A stretch of 64,000 nt of DNA from Mesorhizobium sp. M00.F.Ca.ET.216.01.1.1 (GTDB lineage Bacteria; Pseudomonadota; Alphaproteobacteria; Rhizobiales; Rhizobiaceae). A model generated the notes under the pieces. The model made no database searches, was not told the DNA's origin, and saw only the letters and a program-made list of their open reading frames with translations. The stretch lies in assembly GCF_004010325.2 (NCBI RefSeq), contig NZ_SADR02000003.1, positions 298,401-362,400 on the forward strand. The letters run 5' to 3'. Below are positions 52,998 to 63,692 of the stretch, in pieces. Position 1 is the first letter of the stretch, and each line of letters opens with the position of its first letter. Position numbers and translations under genes: made by a program.

Positions 52998-53750
52998 ATG
53001 ACCGAACTGGACACCAGAAAGACGATCGTGCTGACCGGCGCCAGCCGCGGCATCGGCCACGCCACGGTCAAGCGTTTTTCGCGCGAGAGTTGGCGCGTCA
53101 TCACCTGCTCGCGCCAGGCTTTTGCGGAGGACTGTCCGTGGCCTGCCGGCCCGGAGGACCATATCAAGGTCGATCTCGCCGATCAGGAAGATGTCGGCAT
53201 CGCCGTTTCGGAGATCCGCCGTCGGCTGGAAGCGCATGGCGGTCAGCTGCATGCGCTGGTCAACAATGCCGGCATCTCGCCGAAGCTGAAGGACGGCAAC
53301 AGCCGCATGAACTCGATCGATACGCCGATGCATGTCTGGCGCGACGTGTTCCAGGTCAATTTCTTCGCGCCGATCATGCTGGCACGCGGACTGTTCAGGG
53401 AATTGGCCGCGGCCAAGGGCTCGATCGTCAACGTCACCTCGATCGCCGGCACCCGCGTGCATCCTTTTGCCGGCACCGCCTATGCGACATCGAAGGCGGC
53501 ACTCGGCTCGCTGACGCGCGAGATGGCGCATGATTTCGGCCCGCACGGCATCCGCGTCAATGCGATTGCGCCCGGCGAGATTGACACTGCGATCCTGTCG
53601 CCCGGAACGGACAAGATCGTCGAGACCATCCCGCTCAGGCGGCTGGGCACGACGGCAGAGGTCGCGGACATCATATTCTTCCTGTGCTCGCAGCAAGCCT
53701 CCTACGTGACGGGTTCGGAGATCCACATCAACGGCGGCCAGCATGTGTGA
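52998..53750 (+). CDS. Short-chain dehydrogenase/reductase
   Basis: 250 aa classical SDR. The cofactor motif TGASRGIG is at residue 13, NNAG near 90, and the catalytic Ser-Tyr-Lys in NVTSIAG and AYATSKAAL. The C-terminal INGGQHV is usual. The substrate is unknown. It starts 53 nt after the penicillin-binding protein gene on the same strand and could share its transcript. A 15-nt tandem duplication of TTTCTAATTGAGC follows its stop (53760-53787). Confidence 0.9.
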   Translation: MTELDTRKTIVLTGASRGIGHATVKRFSRESWRVITCSRQAFAEDCPWPAGPEDHIKVDLADQEDVGIAVSEIRRRLEAHGGQLHALVNNAGISPKLKDGNSRMNSIDTPMHVWRDVFQVNFFAPIMLARGLFRELAAAKGSIVNVTSIAGTRVHPFAGTAYATSKAALGSLTREMAHDFGPHGIRVNAIAPGEIDTAILSPGTDKIVETIPLRRLGTTAEVADIIFFLCSQQASYVTGSEIHINGGQHV

Positions 53751-53817
53751 GCGAGCGCCTTTCTAATTGAGCCATTTCTAATTGAGCGGTTGTCGGCGCC
53801 GCTCGCCAATGGCTCTG

Positions 53818-54267
53818 TCAGGCCGCCTGCAGCAGGCTCTCGATCTCGTCTATGGTGTGGTTGGTCAGCGTCTTCGGAATTTCTGCCTTTATCCTTTCCT
53901 CGACCTCCTTGTGCAGTTTCCTGCGCATCTCGCCAAGCACCTGCGGTGGTGCGATCAGGACGATCTCCTTGAACGCGCCGCGATGCGCGAGCTTGTAGAG
54001 TCGCTCGGCAATTTTTTCGGCAAAACGCTCCTTGCCGAGACGGTGCCAGTCGGTGTCCTCGACCGCACTGCGGTGGACAGAGGGGCCGTCGCTATAGCGG
54101 CCGGGGCGGTCGCTGCCCTGATGGCGGGTGGCAGGATTTTCCTGTTCCATTTCCTGTACGACCTCAAGGTTCGGATTCAGCGCGCCGCCCTCGTTGCGAA
54201 GGAACAGCGCTTTCTCGCCGTCGGCCACTACGATCCACAGTCCATGTTTCAGAACGACGTTGCTCAT
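53818..54267 (-). CDS. Host-attachment family protein (AtsE-like)
   Basis: 149 aa. It matches the small soluble family named for Agrobacterium attachment (Host_attach). It begins HGLWIVVADGEKALFLRNEG, has a Gly/Asp-rich middle (HQGSDRPGRYSD), and ends with KEIVLIAPPQVLGEMRRKL and LTNHTIDEIESLL. The fold resembles release-factor eRF1 domain 3 type proteins. GGAGGAG lies just upstream of ATG 54267. The family name rests on early genetics and the role here is unproven. Confidence 0.85.
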   Translation of the reverse strand: MSNVVLKHGLWIVVADGEKALFLRNEGGALNPNLEVVQEMEQENPATRHQGSDRPGRYSDGPSVHRSAVEDTDWHRLGKERFAEKIAERLYKLAHRGAFKEIVLIAPPQVLGEMRRKLHKEVEERIKAEIPKTLTNHTIDEIESLLQAA

Positions 54268-54686
54268 CGAGCGCTCCTCCTTTCCTGATTTGGAACCTGC
54301 GGGTAGACCATCGCGGCGGTGGCAGGCTTCGGACCCGCTGGGCAAACGCATGCCGAGGCGAGAATGTTCCGGTACCGGAAAGGGACAATCGAGCAGCTAG
54401 CCGACGATTTCTCCATCGAGAGTGTGGCGACTTTAATCTACTAAATTGATAGAATTTAGAAAAAACTGCTTTGTGAAAACGGCCGATTTGCCGCTAGACG
54501 GCCGCAGGACAGGGCTCTCAATAGCAGCCCGAATCCGCGTCACATTCGGATGTGGAATATTTTTCTCTTGCCTGTCATGCTTGCGGAAAAGCGATTGCCT
54601 CCCACGAAGCGATGCGCGAGTGGGTTCCTTCTGGTTTTTCGCGCCCGCGCGTAAAACTGCCAAATTGTTCAGGAATTTCGCTCGCC
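54268..54686. other. 419-nt divergent promoter region with an inverted repeat
   Basis: CTAAATT-GATAG-AATTTAG (54441-54459) is a perfect 7-bp inverted repeat in the most AT-rich part of the gap, about 230 nt upstream of cysG. It could be an operator for the sulfate-assimilation operon. No gene is evident; a plus-strand frame that would extend cysG upstream to 54552 lacks a ribosome site. Confidence 0.45.
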
Positions 54687-56138
54687 ATGCCGCAGGCCAA
54701 CCTCAAGCTCAACGCCTTTCCCGTCTTCATGCGGGTCGAGGGCGAAGCTGTCGCCATCGTCGGCGGCGGCGGGGAGGCTCTCGCCAAGGCGCGGCTGATC
54801 AGCCAGTCGAGCGCGTTGCTGCGCATCATCACCGATGCCGCCGAAGCCGAGCTGCTGGCCTTCATTGCTGCGACCGGCGCTGTCCACATCGCTGCTGCCT
54901 ACGATGCCGCGCATCTCGAAGGCGCGGCCATGGTGTTTGCCGCCAGTGGGCGCGAAGCGCTTGACCGCCAGGTTGTGGAGGACGCGCGCCGGCTGGGCAT
55001 ACCGGTCAATGCCGTCGACCGGCCGGAGCTTTGCGATTTCTTCACCCCGGCTCTGGTCAACCGCGCGCCGGTCGCCATCGCCATAGGCACCGAAGGCGCG
55101 GGCCCGGTGCTTGCCCAGATGCTGCGCAGCCGCATCGACCGCATGCTGTCGCCGTCACTCGGGCCACTCGCTTCGCTTGCCGCTTCGTTTCGCGGCGCAG
55201 CCGAGAGATTGCTGCCGAAAGGCAATGCCCGTCGCCGTTTCTGGAGTGATTTTTTTGCTGGCGCACCGGCACGTGCGGTGGAGGAAGGTCAGCTTTCACA
55301 GGCGCATGATGCCGCCGTCGACCTATTGCTCTCGAACGCACCGGCTTCGGGCCATGTTGCTTTGGTGGGCGCAGGACCTGGTGCCGAGGACCTGCTGACG
55401 CTGCGCGCCCACCGCCTGCTGATGGAAGCCGACGTGATCGTCTATGACGCGCTGGTGCCAGAGGCGATCGTCGCCATGGGCCGCCGCGACGCCGAGCGCC
55501 TGCCGGTCGGCAAGCGCAAGGGCTGCCACTCCAAGAGCCAGGCCGAGATCAACGAGCTGCTGGTCGAACTCGGCCGCGCCGGCAAGCGCGTGGTACGGCT
55601 GAAATCCGGCGACCCGCTGGTGTTCGGCCGGGCCGGCGAGGAAATGGCGGCGCTGCGCGACGCCGGCGTCGCCTATGATCTGGTTCCAGGCGTCACCGCT
55701 GCATTTGCCGCCGCCGCCGACTTCGAATTGCCACTGACGCTGCGCGGCGTGTCGTCGTCGATGGTGTTCACTACCGGCCACGACCTCAAGGGCAATTCGC
55801 TGCCCGACTGGGCAAAGCTTGCCATCTCCGGCGCCACGGTCGCCGTCTATATGGGCCGCTCGGTCGCGGCAGAGGTTGCCGGCCGGCTGATCGAAGCCGG
55901 CCTGTCGCCGGATACGGCGGTCGCCGTGGTCGAGAACGCCAGCCTGGCCAGCCGCCGCCGTTTCCATGGCACGCTCGCCGATCTGCCGTCGCTGGAGGTG
56001 CGCGCCGACCTGACCGGCCCGGTCATGACCATCATCGGCGATGCCGTCGCCGGCGCCAATTTCGAACGTTCCGAGCCGCTCTCGGCACACAGGCATGAAG
56101 GCATGGCCAGCGCGGCCGCCGAAGGAGTTGAAGAATGA
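54687..56138 (+). CDS. cysG: Siroheme synthase
   Basis: 483 aa trifunctional enzyme. The N-terminal dehydrogenase/ferrochelatase half (1-205) has VAIVGGGGEALAKARL and the catalytic-Asp region NAVDRPELCDF. The C-terminal uroporphyrinogen methyltransferase half (about 225-465) has VGAGPGAEDLLTLRA, GDPLVFGRAGEE and PGVTAA. It makes the siroheme needed by the CysI reductase two genes downstream. The ATG at 54687 (MPQANLKLNAFP) matches the expected domain start. It overlaps the DUF2849 gene by 4 nt. Confidence 0.94.
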   Translation: MPQANLKLNAFPVFMRVEGEAVAIVGGGGEALAKARLISQSSALLRIITDAAEAELLAFIAATGAVHIAAAYDAAHLEGAAMVFAASGREALDRQVVEDARRLGIPVNAVDRPELCDFFTPALVNRAPVAIAIGTEGAGPVLAQMLRSRIDRMLSPSLGPLASLAASFRGAAERLLPKGNARRRFWSDFFAGAPARAVEEGQLSQAHDAAVDLLLSNAPASGHVALVGAGPGAEDLLTLRAHRLLMEADVIVYDALVPEAIVAMGRRDAERLPVGKRKGCHSKSQAEINELLVELGRAGKRVVRLKSGDPLVFGRAGEEMAALRDAGVAYDLVPGVTAAFAAAADFELPLTLRGVSSSMVFTTGHDLKGNSLPDWAKLAISGATVAVYMGRSVAAEVAGRLIEAGLSPDTAVAVVENASLASRRRFHGTLADLPSLEVRADLTGPVMTIIGDAVAGANFERSEPLSAHRHEGMASAAAEGVEE

Positions 56139-56440
56139 AGGTTCTGACCGCGAACCGCCTCACCGACGGCGAAGCCGTCTGGTATGCCAATGGCGGATGG
56201 GCCGAGACGATCGGCAATGCCGAAGTCGCCCATGACAAGGCGGCCGAGGACCGGCTCGAGGTGATCGGCGCCAAGGCCTACGCCGATAACGAAGTGGTCG
56301 ACGTCAACCTGATCGACGTGAGCGTCGTCAACGGTATCGTCGAACCGGTTCGGCTGCGTGAAAAGATCCGCGCCGCCGGCCCCACCAACCGCAACGATCT
56401 GGGCAAGCAGGCTCGTCCGACAGCTGCCCGGGCGGCATGA
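56135..56440 (+). CDS. DUF2849 protein of the sulfite reductase operon
   Basis: 101 aa. It begins KVLTANRLTDGEAVWYANGG, the DUF2849 pattern. It lies between cysG and cysI in many alphaproteobacteria. It overlaps cysG by the ATGA junction. No signal peptide, membrane segment or metal-binding cysteine is visible. A small role in sulfite reductase electron supply or assembly is possible but only inferred from constant position. Confidence 0.88.
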   Translation: MKVLTANRLTDGEAVWYANGGWAETIGNAEVAHDKAAEDRLEVIGAKAYADNEVVDVNLIDVSVVNGIVEPVRLREKIRAAGPTNRNDLGKQARPTAARAA

Positions 56441-56487
56441 GCCAGCACATTTGACGAAGCGGGCGGACGCGCCCGGAAAGACCAGAC

Positions 56488-58132
<1,645 letters not shown>

Positions 58133-58158
<26 letters not shown>

Positions 58159-58897
58159 CCGGATCGTCGACGTCGAGGCCGGCATCGCTGCCGAAGCGGC
58201 CGGGCTCGACGCACTCCATGGTCATCTAGGCCCGCTAGAGATCATCGAGCGGGCGGCCAGCGAATTCTTTCATGGTGAGATCGCCGCCGTTTCATCCTTC
58301 GGCGCCGATTCAGCCGTGCTGCTGCACATGATCGCCAAGATCGACCGCACCCTGCCGGTGATCTTCCTCGACACCGGCAAGCATTTCGAGGAGACGCTCG
58401 GCTATCGTGACGCGCTCGTCGCCGATTTCGGGCTGACCGATGTCAGGGTGATGAGGCCTGATCAGGCGGCGCTCGAAAGAATCGATCCAACCGGCAATCT
58501 GCACCAGACCAATACCGACGCCTGCTGCGATGTCCGCAAGGTCGAGCCTTTGGCGCGCGGCGTCGAGCCGTTCCGTGCCTGGTTCACGGGCCGCAAGCGC
58601 TTCCAGGCCTCGACGCGCGCGGCGCTTCCCGTCTTCGAGGCGGTCGGTTCGCGTATCCGTATCAATCCGCTGGCGCACTGGACGACCGCCGACCAGGCCG
58701 ATTACATGCGCTCGCATGCGCTGCGGGAAAACCCGCTGGTCGCCTATGGTTATCTGTCGATCGGCTGTTTCCCATGCACGCAGCCGGTGCAGCCGGGCGA
58801 GGACGCGCGCAGCGGTCGTTGGGCGGGACACGCCAAGACCGAGTGCGGCATCCATTTGTCGGGCCTGGAGAAGTCGCTGACCGACGCATCGCTTTAG
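58133..58897 (+). CDS. cysH: Phosphoadenylyl/adenylyl-sulfate reductase (Fe-S APS reductase type)
   Basis: 254 aa. PP-loop core with SSFGADSAVLLH. The [4Fe-4S] cysteine pairs ACCDVRK and GCFPCTQP mark the APS-using type, and the catalytic Cys is in KTECGIHL. It reduces APS to sulfite using thioredoxin. Its start overlaps cysI by 26 nt and has AAGGAGG in the cysI 3' end. A palindromic repeat starts at the base after its stop codon. Confidence 0.93.
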
Positions 58898-59037
58898 GGT
58901 ATGTTGATATTCAGGTGATGCCGGCCTGCAAACGGCGGTTTCCTGCGCTTCCGGTGCTCACGTACCCAGAAGTACGCTCCGCTCCGGATCTCGGAAGCCA
59001 CCATTTTCGGCTCGGCCTGACCTGAATCTCAACACAC
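58898..59037. repeat. Long palindromic dispersed repeat, copy 2
   Basis: It starts GGTATGTTGATATTCAGGTG and ends GACCTGAATCTCAACACA, matching 42975-43131 except for a shorter right half and scattered changes. It lies between cysH and the DUF934 gene, inside the operon, and begins at the base after the cysH TAG. The transcript would fold into a long imperfect hairpin. Confidence 0.85.
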
Positions 59038-59070
59038 CCGAGAATTCTTTTTGGCCTTAGGAACTTCTTG

Positions 59071-59607
59071 ATGACCGAACCGAAACCGGAGACCGCCATC
59101 CGCCTCTGGACCCCGACGGGTTTCCGCGAGGACGAGTGGGCTCATGCCGAGAGTGCCGATGCACTGTCAGGCAACGGTCGTTTCATCCTGCCGCTGCAGG
59201 CGTTTCTCGAGCTCGACCCGCAGTTGCGGCGGTCGGCCAAGGAACGCATTGGCGTGCTGCTCCAGCCCGGCGACGAGCTCGACAAGATCGCCGGCCTGCT
59301 GGACCAGCTGTCGCTGGTGGCGCTAGCTTTTCCGGCCTTCAATGACGGACGCTCGTTCTCCAAGGGTGAGTTGCTGCGCAGCCGCCACCATTTCGAGGGC
59401 CCTGTCCGCGCCACCGGGCAGGTTCTCGTCGACCAGCTGCCGCATATGCTGCGCCTCGGCTTCGACGAGTTCGAGGTCTCGCACCCGGTGTTGCTGAAAC
59501 GGCTCGAAGAAGGCCGCATCGGCGGACTGCCGTTGTCCTATCAGCCGACCGCCAAGCCGGAAGCGAAGGGGCCAAAATATTCGTGGCGGCGCGAGCGCAC
59601 TGTCTGA
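59071..59607 (+). CDS. DUF934 protein of the sulfate-assimilation operon
   Basis: 178 aa. DUF934 pattern: ALSGNGRFILPLQAFLEL, LVALAFPAFNDGRSFSKGEL and LRLGFDEFEV. The family is found with cysH/cysI in proteobacteria and has no proven activity. A role in control of the reductase or in sulfur signalling has been proposed from context only. ATG 59071 follows TTAGGAAC with 8-nt spacing; the TTG three bases earlier is less likely. The repeat element separates it from cysH. Confidence 0.9.
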   Translation: MTEPKPETAIRLWTPTGFREDEWAHAESADALSGNGRFILPLQAFLELDPQLRRSAKERIGVLLQPGDELDKIAGLLDQLSLVALAFPAFNDGRSFSKGELLRSRHHFEGPVRATGQVLVDQLPHMLRLGFDEFEVSHPVLLKRLEEGRIGGLPLSYQPTAKPEAKGPKYSWRRERTV

Positions 59608-59642
59608 TCACAATCTCCGGCGTATCCCCGGCCAAATCAATC

Positions 59643-59653
59643 TGGTCCGACCA
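59643..59653. promoter_or_regulatory. TGGT-N3-ACCA palindrome upstream of the DJ-1/PfpI gene
   Basis: TGGTCCGACCA fits the FCD-type GntR operator and continues into CCAATTG, as the site at 4470 does. It lies 98 nt upstream of the start at 59751. The regulator is unknown. Confidence 0.45.
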
Positions 59654-59750
59654 ATTGTGCGATTCGCACTTTTCCTTCGGTCATCTTCCCCTTAGGATAG
59701 GTCCATTATTTCGCGCTCCGAAATAAGTTGCCACCAAGGGAGGAACCGGA

Positions 59751-60371
59751 ATGGCAGGCAAAAAGATATTGATGCTCGTTGGCGAGTTCAGCGAGGAATA
59801 CGAGATTTTCGTCTTTGAACAGGCCATGCATGCGGTTGGCCACACGGTCCATGTCGTCTGTCCCGACAAGAAGGCGGGCGACATATTGAAGACGTCGCTG
59901 CACGACTTCGAAGGCCACCAGACCTATACGGAAAAGCTCGGCCACGATTACATCCTCAACAAGACGTTTTCCGAGGTCAACCCGGCCGAATACGATGCCG
60001 TTTATGCGGCGGGCGGACGGGGGCCGGAATACATCCGCATCGACAAGCGCGTGCAGGCGCTGGTGCGGCATTTCCATGAGACCGGCAAGCCGATCTTCAC
60101 CATCTGCCACGGCGTGCAGATCCTGATCGCCGTCGACGGCGTGGTGCGCGGCCGGGAAGTCGCGGCGCTGCAATATTGCGAGCCGGAAGTCACACTGGCC
60201 GGCGGCATCTATATCGACGTAACGCCGACCGGCGCTCATGTCGACGGCAATCTGGTGTCGGCCAAGGGCTGGCCTGGGCTGGCCGCCTTCATGCGCGAAT
60301 GCCTGAAGGTTCTCGGCACCGAAATCCGCGACGGCAAGATGCTGATGCGCGACGAGCGCAAGGCCGCTTGA
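59751..60371 (+). CDS. DJ-1/PfpI family protein
   Basis: 206 aa. Class-I glutamine-amidotransferase-like fold: the nucleophile-elbow Cys in FTICHGVQIL, the early acidic residues GEFSEEYE and the AAGGRGPEYIR loop. Members include proteases, glyoxalases and stress chaperones, so activity cannot be assigned. GGGAGGAACC precedes the ATG. A bidirectional terminator follows. Confidence 0.88.
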   Translation: MAGKKILMLVGEFSEEYEIFVFEQAMHAVGHTVHVVCPDKKAGDILKTSLHDFEGHQTYTEKLGHDYILNKTFSEVNPAEYDAVYAAGGRGPEYIRIDKRVQALVRHFHETGKPIFTICHGVQILIAVDGVVRGREVAALQYCEPEVTLAGGIYIDVTPTGAHVDGNLVSAKGWPGLAAFMRECLKVLGTEIRDGKMLMRDERKAA

Positions 60372-60385
60372 TCTGAGTCTTGGAT

Positions 60386-60420
60386 AAAACCGCCGCACTG
60401 GAGGGAGGTGCGGCGGTTTT
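60386..60420. terminator. Bidirectional rho-independent terminator
   Basis: AAAACCGCCGCAC pairs with GTGCGGCGGTTTT around a 9-nt loop. It lies between convergent genes, and the stop codon of the desaturase gene sits on its last bases. Confidence 0.9.
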
Positions 60421-61441
60421 ATGCAGCCATCCGTGCTTCGCGGAACGACACCAGCTTCCTGCGGCTCTCATCCCACAGCGCCAGCTTGACGCAGCGCAGG
60501 CTGTCGAGAAGCGTGACGCGGCCGATGTCGCGCAGTTCCGGATGATCCCTCAACACCTCTTGAAGCCGGTAGCATGGCACCTTGGCGGAGAGGTGGTGCA
60601 CGTGGTGGACGCCGATATTGCCGGTGAACCAGTTCAGCACCGGCGGCAGGTCGTAGTAGGACGAGCCGTGCAGCGCAGCATGCTGGAATTCCCATTCGGT
60701 GTCGTTTACCCACTCCGTCTCCTCGAACTGGTGCTGGACATAGAACAGCCAGACACCAGCCGAGCCGGCGAGGATGACGATCGGCAAGTGGACGACCAGG
60801 AACGCGCCGAGGCCGACGAACCAGATAAGCGCCGCAGCCGCGAGTGCGATGGCGAGATTGGTGGCCATGGACGACACCCAGGGCGTGAGGCCGCCCCGCA
60901 TCATGCCGAGCGGCAGCCTTTGCTCGAAAATGAAGATCCATGTCGGGCCGAGCCCGAACATGACCAGAGGGTGGCGATAAAGACGATAGGCAAGGCGGCC
61001 ACGCCAAGGCATTTGCCGGTATTCGGCGACGGTCAATGTCGTGATGTCGCCCGTGCCGCGCTGGTCGAGATTGCCGGCGCTGGCGTGATGGGTGGCGTGG
61101 GCGCGCCGCCAGCAATCATAGGGCGTCAGCGTCAGGACGCCGAGGCCGCGGCCGATCCAGTCGTCGGCGTAACGATTGGCAAAGAAGGAGCCATGGCCGC
61201 AATCGTGCTGGATCATGAAAATCCGCACCAGAAAGCCGGCTGCCGGGACGATGAGGATCAGACCCCACCAATGGCCGTAGGAATAGGCGGCCGAAGAGAG
61301 CGCCCAGAGCGTGACGAAAGGAATGAGCGTGATGGCGAGTTCGATGGCGCTGCGCCGCCTGTCAGGCTTCTTGTAGCGAGCCAGAACCTTCAACCACGCA
61401 CGCTTGCTGTTGGCAGCGGCCTCGGGGGAAATCATATTCAT
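60419..61441 (-). CDS. Membrane fatty acid desaturase
   Basis: 340 aa. The three histidine boxes of the di-iron membrane desaturases are intact: HDCGHGS (about residue 80), HATHH (about 116) and HHVHH (about 275). Four to six hydrophobic segments surround them. It probably introduces a double bond in acyl lipids (omega-3/delta-12-like group) or acts on a carotenoid-like substrate. No clear electron-donor gene is nearby. Its TAA lies in the shared terminator. Confidence 0.88.
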   Translation of the reverse strand: MNMISPEAAANSKRAWLKVLARYKKPDRRRSAIELAITLIPFVTLWALSSAAYSYGHWWGLILIVPAAGFLVRIFMIQHDCGHGSFFANRYADDWIGRGLGVLTLTPYDCWRRAHATHHASAGNLDQRGTGDITTLTVAEYRQMPWRGRLAYRLYRHPLVMFGLGPTWIFIFEQRLPLGMMRGGLTPWVSSMATNLAIALAAAALIWFVGLGAFLVVHLPIVILAGSAGVWLFYVQHQFEETEWVNDTEWEFQHAALHGSSYYDLPPVLNWFTGNIGVHHVHHLSAKVPCYRLQEVLRDHPELRDIGRVTLLDSLRCVKLALWDESRRKLVSFREARMAA

Positions 61442-61581
61442 CAGAAACCATAGTCAGGGTGTCGGGCTGCCGCAAGGCACAGTTCACGCAGAATTACTGC
61501 GCGTATTGTCGCGCGACGACCATTGCGATACGAAAAGGCAGCCTGGCGCCATAACGGCCCGTGCCGTTTATCGGCGGGTTT

Positions 61582-61794
61582 TTACTGCCGGCGCTTTCTG
61601 GCGGGGTTCGCTCCAGCCGTGCTTGCTTCTATGCCGTCCAGCCGGTCGAGCAGTTCCCTGAAATGGTCAGGTATGTCGGCCTCCATACGGAATGCCGGCA
61701 GAGCGCGCAGAAAGCGCGTCGTTGCCTCGTTACCGAACTGGCGCCTGATGTCAGCCGCCAGCCCCTCGCGGCTGTCGCCATTGTTGCGGGTCAT
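61582..61794 (-). CDS. Small conserved-looking protein of unknown function
   Basis: 70 aa (MTRNNGDSREGLAADIRRQF start), with a helical middle AFRMEADIPDHFRELLDRL. The ATG at 61794 has a weak purine stretch upstream; an in-frame start at 61854 is less likely. The codon use fits the genome. No signal peptide or TM. The function is unknown. Confidence 0.5.
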   Translation of the reverse strand: MTRNNGDSREGLAADIRRQFGNEATTRFLRALPAFRMEADIPDHFRELLDRLDGIEASTAGANPARKRRQ

Positions 61795-61951
61795 CGTTCC
61801 CAAAATCCTAAATCTGGTTTCGAAACTCCTCCAGCCCGGGAATGGTTCCCGCATCGCAGCACGCTTGCAAGCAATGCCGGTGGTTACAGTAAAATTTGAA
61901 TTAATATAGAAAGGTCTTCACAGTCTGCCGCCGAAGCTAGAACTGGCAGCT

Positions 61952-62003
61952 GCCCGATATCGCTTGCCCCTTGATTTTTGGCCGCTAAACCTCGATATCG
62001 GGC
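61952..62003. promoter_or_regulatory. Inverted repeat and heat-shock-like promoter ahead of grpE
   Basis: GCCCGATATCG (61952) and CGATATCGGGC (61993) are perfect 11-bp inverted arms, 30 nt apart. CTTGAT at 61970 and CTCGATAT at 61991, spaced by 15 nt, resemble an alphaproteobacterial RpoH promoter overlapping the right arm. The gap 61795-62033 has no gene. Confidence 0.45.
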
Positions 62004-62033
62004 GCAAATCCATACCATTTGAAATGACGGGAA

Positions 62034-62675
62034 ATGGCGATGAGCGACCAGGCAAAAGACGAACGCGCGCCCGAGGATATCGAAACGGCCGAGACCGCTA
62101 CCGAACGCACGGAAGGCAGCCTCGACGGCGACTATGAAGCGCTTGTGCGGCTTCTGAAGGAAAACGAGGAACTGAAGGACCGCGCGCTGCGCGTTGCGGC
62201 CGAGATGGAAAACCTGCGTCGCCGCACCGCGCGCGACGTGCATGACGCACGTGCCTATGCGGTCGCCAACTTCGCCCGCGACATGCTGTCGGTATCGGAC
62301 AATCTGCGCCGCGCGCTCGATGCCATCCCGGCCGAGACCAAGGCATCCGGCGATGCCGGCTTCAAGGCGTTGATCGAAGGTGTCGAGATCACCGAGCGCG
62401 CCATGTTGTCGGCGCTGGAGCGGCACGGGGTAAAGAAGCTCGAACCGGAAGGCGAGAAATTCGACCCGAATTTCCACCAGGCGATGTTCGAGGTGCCAAA
62501 TCCCGACGTCCCCGCCAACACCGTCGTCCAGGTCGTGCAGCCAGGCTATTCGATCGGCGAACGGGTGCTGCGGCCGGCCATGGTCGGCGTTGCCAAGGGC
62601 GGTCCAAAGCAAGCGGCGGGCGAAGCACCCGTCGAGCCGGGGCCTGTCAATGAGCAGGCTGAGAAGGATGCGTGA
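62034..62675 (+). CDS. grpE: Nucleotide exchange factor GrpE
   Basis: 213 aa. The N-terminal acidic tail and long coiled coil (about 35-95; [20 protein letters not shown]) are followed by the beta-wing domain with [20 protein letters not shown] and [18 protein letters not shown]. It exchanges ADP on DnaK. hrcA, often its neighbour in rhizobia, is absent from the window. ATG 62034 has GGGAA ahead; ATG 62040 is also possible. Confidence 0.95.
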   Translation: MAMSDQAKDERAPEDIETAETATERTEGSLDGDYEALVRLLKENEELKDRALRVAAEMENLRRRTARDVHDARAYAVANFARDMLSVSDNLRRALDAIPAETKASGDAGFKALIEGVEITERAMLSALERHGVKKLEPEGEKFDPNFHQAMFEVPNPDVPANTVVQVVQPGYSIGERVLRPAMVGVAKGGPKQAAGEAPVEPGPVNEQAEKDA

Positions 62676-62753
62676 ACGGTGGTGAGTAGCGAATAGTCAG
62701 TAGGAAATAGCAGCAGCCACATGGCTTCGCTCTATCGTCTATTCACTATTCAT

Positions 62754-63641
62754 TCACGCCGCGAAGCGTTGCGCTTCCCCGCCATAGTAGTTGACGTAGC
62801 GCGCGCCGATCTCCTTGACCGGCATCACCACGAACACGTCGACAGTCGAGAATTCGTGGTCGATGACGCAGCCGTCGCCAATGCGGGCGCCGACGCGCAG
62901 GTAACCCTTGACCAGCGGCGGCATTGACGCGATAGCCGCCTTGGCGTTGACCGCCTCGATCGGCATCAGGTCCATGGAGCAATAGCGACCGCTAACCGCC
63001 CTTACGTCCCAGGCCGAATTGGTCCGGCAGTGATGGGCAAGATAGGTGAGCGCCTCGGCATGCGCCGCCGGCACGATGCCGTGGAACGAGGCGCAGCCGG
63101 TCATCACGCCGATGCCGTAGTGGTTGATATAGGCCCATATGCCTTGCCACAGCGCTTCGATGGTGCGTTTCGAGCGGTATTCCGGCAAGACACAGGAGCG
63201 GCCGAGTTCGAGGAAGCGCTGGCCGGGATGGCGGGCAATCAGCTTGGTCAGTTCGAACTCTCCTTCGGAATAGAAGCCGCCTGCGGCCGCCGCGATCTCC
63301 TGCCGCAGCAGACGGTAGGTGCCGACGATGCGGCGGTGCTCGGGACCGGAAAGCGAATTATCGAAGACGAGCAGATGGTCGCAGAGCGGGTCGAAGCGGT
63401 CGGCGTCGCGCCGGTCCTGCGCCTGGAACAGGTCCTTCCTGGCACCGAGCTCGTCATAAAATACCCGGTAGCGCACTTCCTGGGCAGCGGCGATCTCGGC
63501 CTCGTTGCGGGCGAGCCGCACTTCGAGGTTGCCGATACGGCCCAACGGTGCGCCTTTTGTGACGGCATCGACGTTCCGCCCGGCGAGCAATGCACCGCCG
63601 GCGTTCGGTCGAGTGTCACATTCCGGCATAACTGTATGCAC
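62754..63641 (-). CDS. olsB: L-ornithine N-alpha-acyltransferase OlsB
   Basis: 295 aa. Hemolysin-like GNAT acyltransferase: EVRLARNEAEIAAAQEVRYR at residues 37-56, QDRRDADRFDPLCDHLLV, and LELGRSCVLPEYRSKRTI. Rhizobial OlsB is about this length. It transfers a 3-hydroxyacyl group from ACP to ornithine, the first step of ornithine lipid synthesis, a phosphate-free membrane lipid. GTG 63641 is chosen because GGAG lies 8 nt upstream; ATG 63629 is the alternative. A Pho box lies upstream. olsA is not adjacent. Confidence 0.88.
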   Translation of the reverse strand: MHTVMPECDTRPNAGGALLAGRNVDAVTKGAPLGRIGNLEVRLARNEAEIAAAQEVRYRVFYDELGARKDLFQAQDRRDADRFDPLCDHLLVFDNSLSGPEHRRIVGTYRLLRQEIAAAAGGFYSEGEFELTKLIARHPGQRFLELGRSCVLPEYRSKRTIEALWQGIWAYINHYGIGVMTGCASFHGIVPAAHAEALTYLAHHCRTNSAWDVRAVSGRYCSMDLMPIEAVNAKAAIASMPPLVKGYLRVGARIGDGCVIDHEFSTVDVFVVMPVKEIGARYVNYYGGEAQRFAA

Positions 63642-63692
63642 GAGTGATTCTCCTTCGAGCCATCCCTCTTGGCACGGGGATACGGTGTAGGT

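Noticed and set aside
53760..53787. Two tandem TTTCTAATTGAGC units, considered as a CRISPR-like or att repeat
   Set aside because: Only two units with a 15-nt period and no spacers or integrase; a simple duplication.
62676..62753. GTGAGTAGCGAATAG and CTATTCACTATTCATTCAC, considered as a terminator between grpE and olsB
   Set aside because: The pairing is loose and lacks a GC-rich stem; it is likely an AT-rich intergenic remnant.
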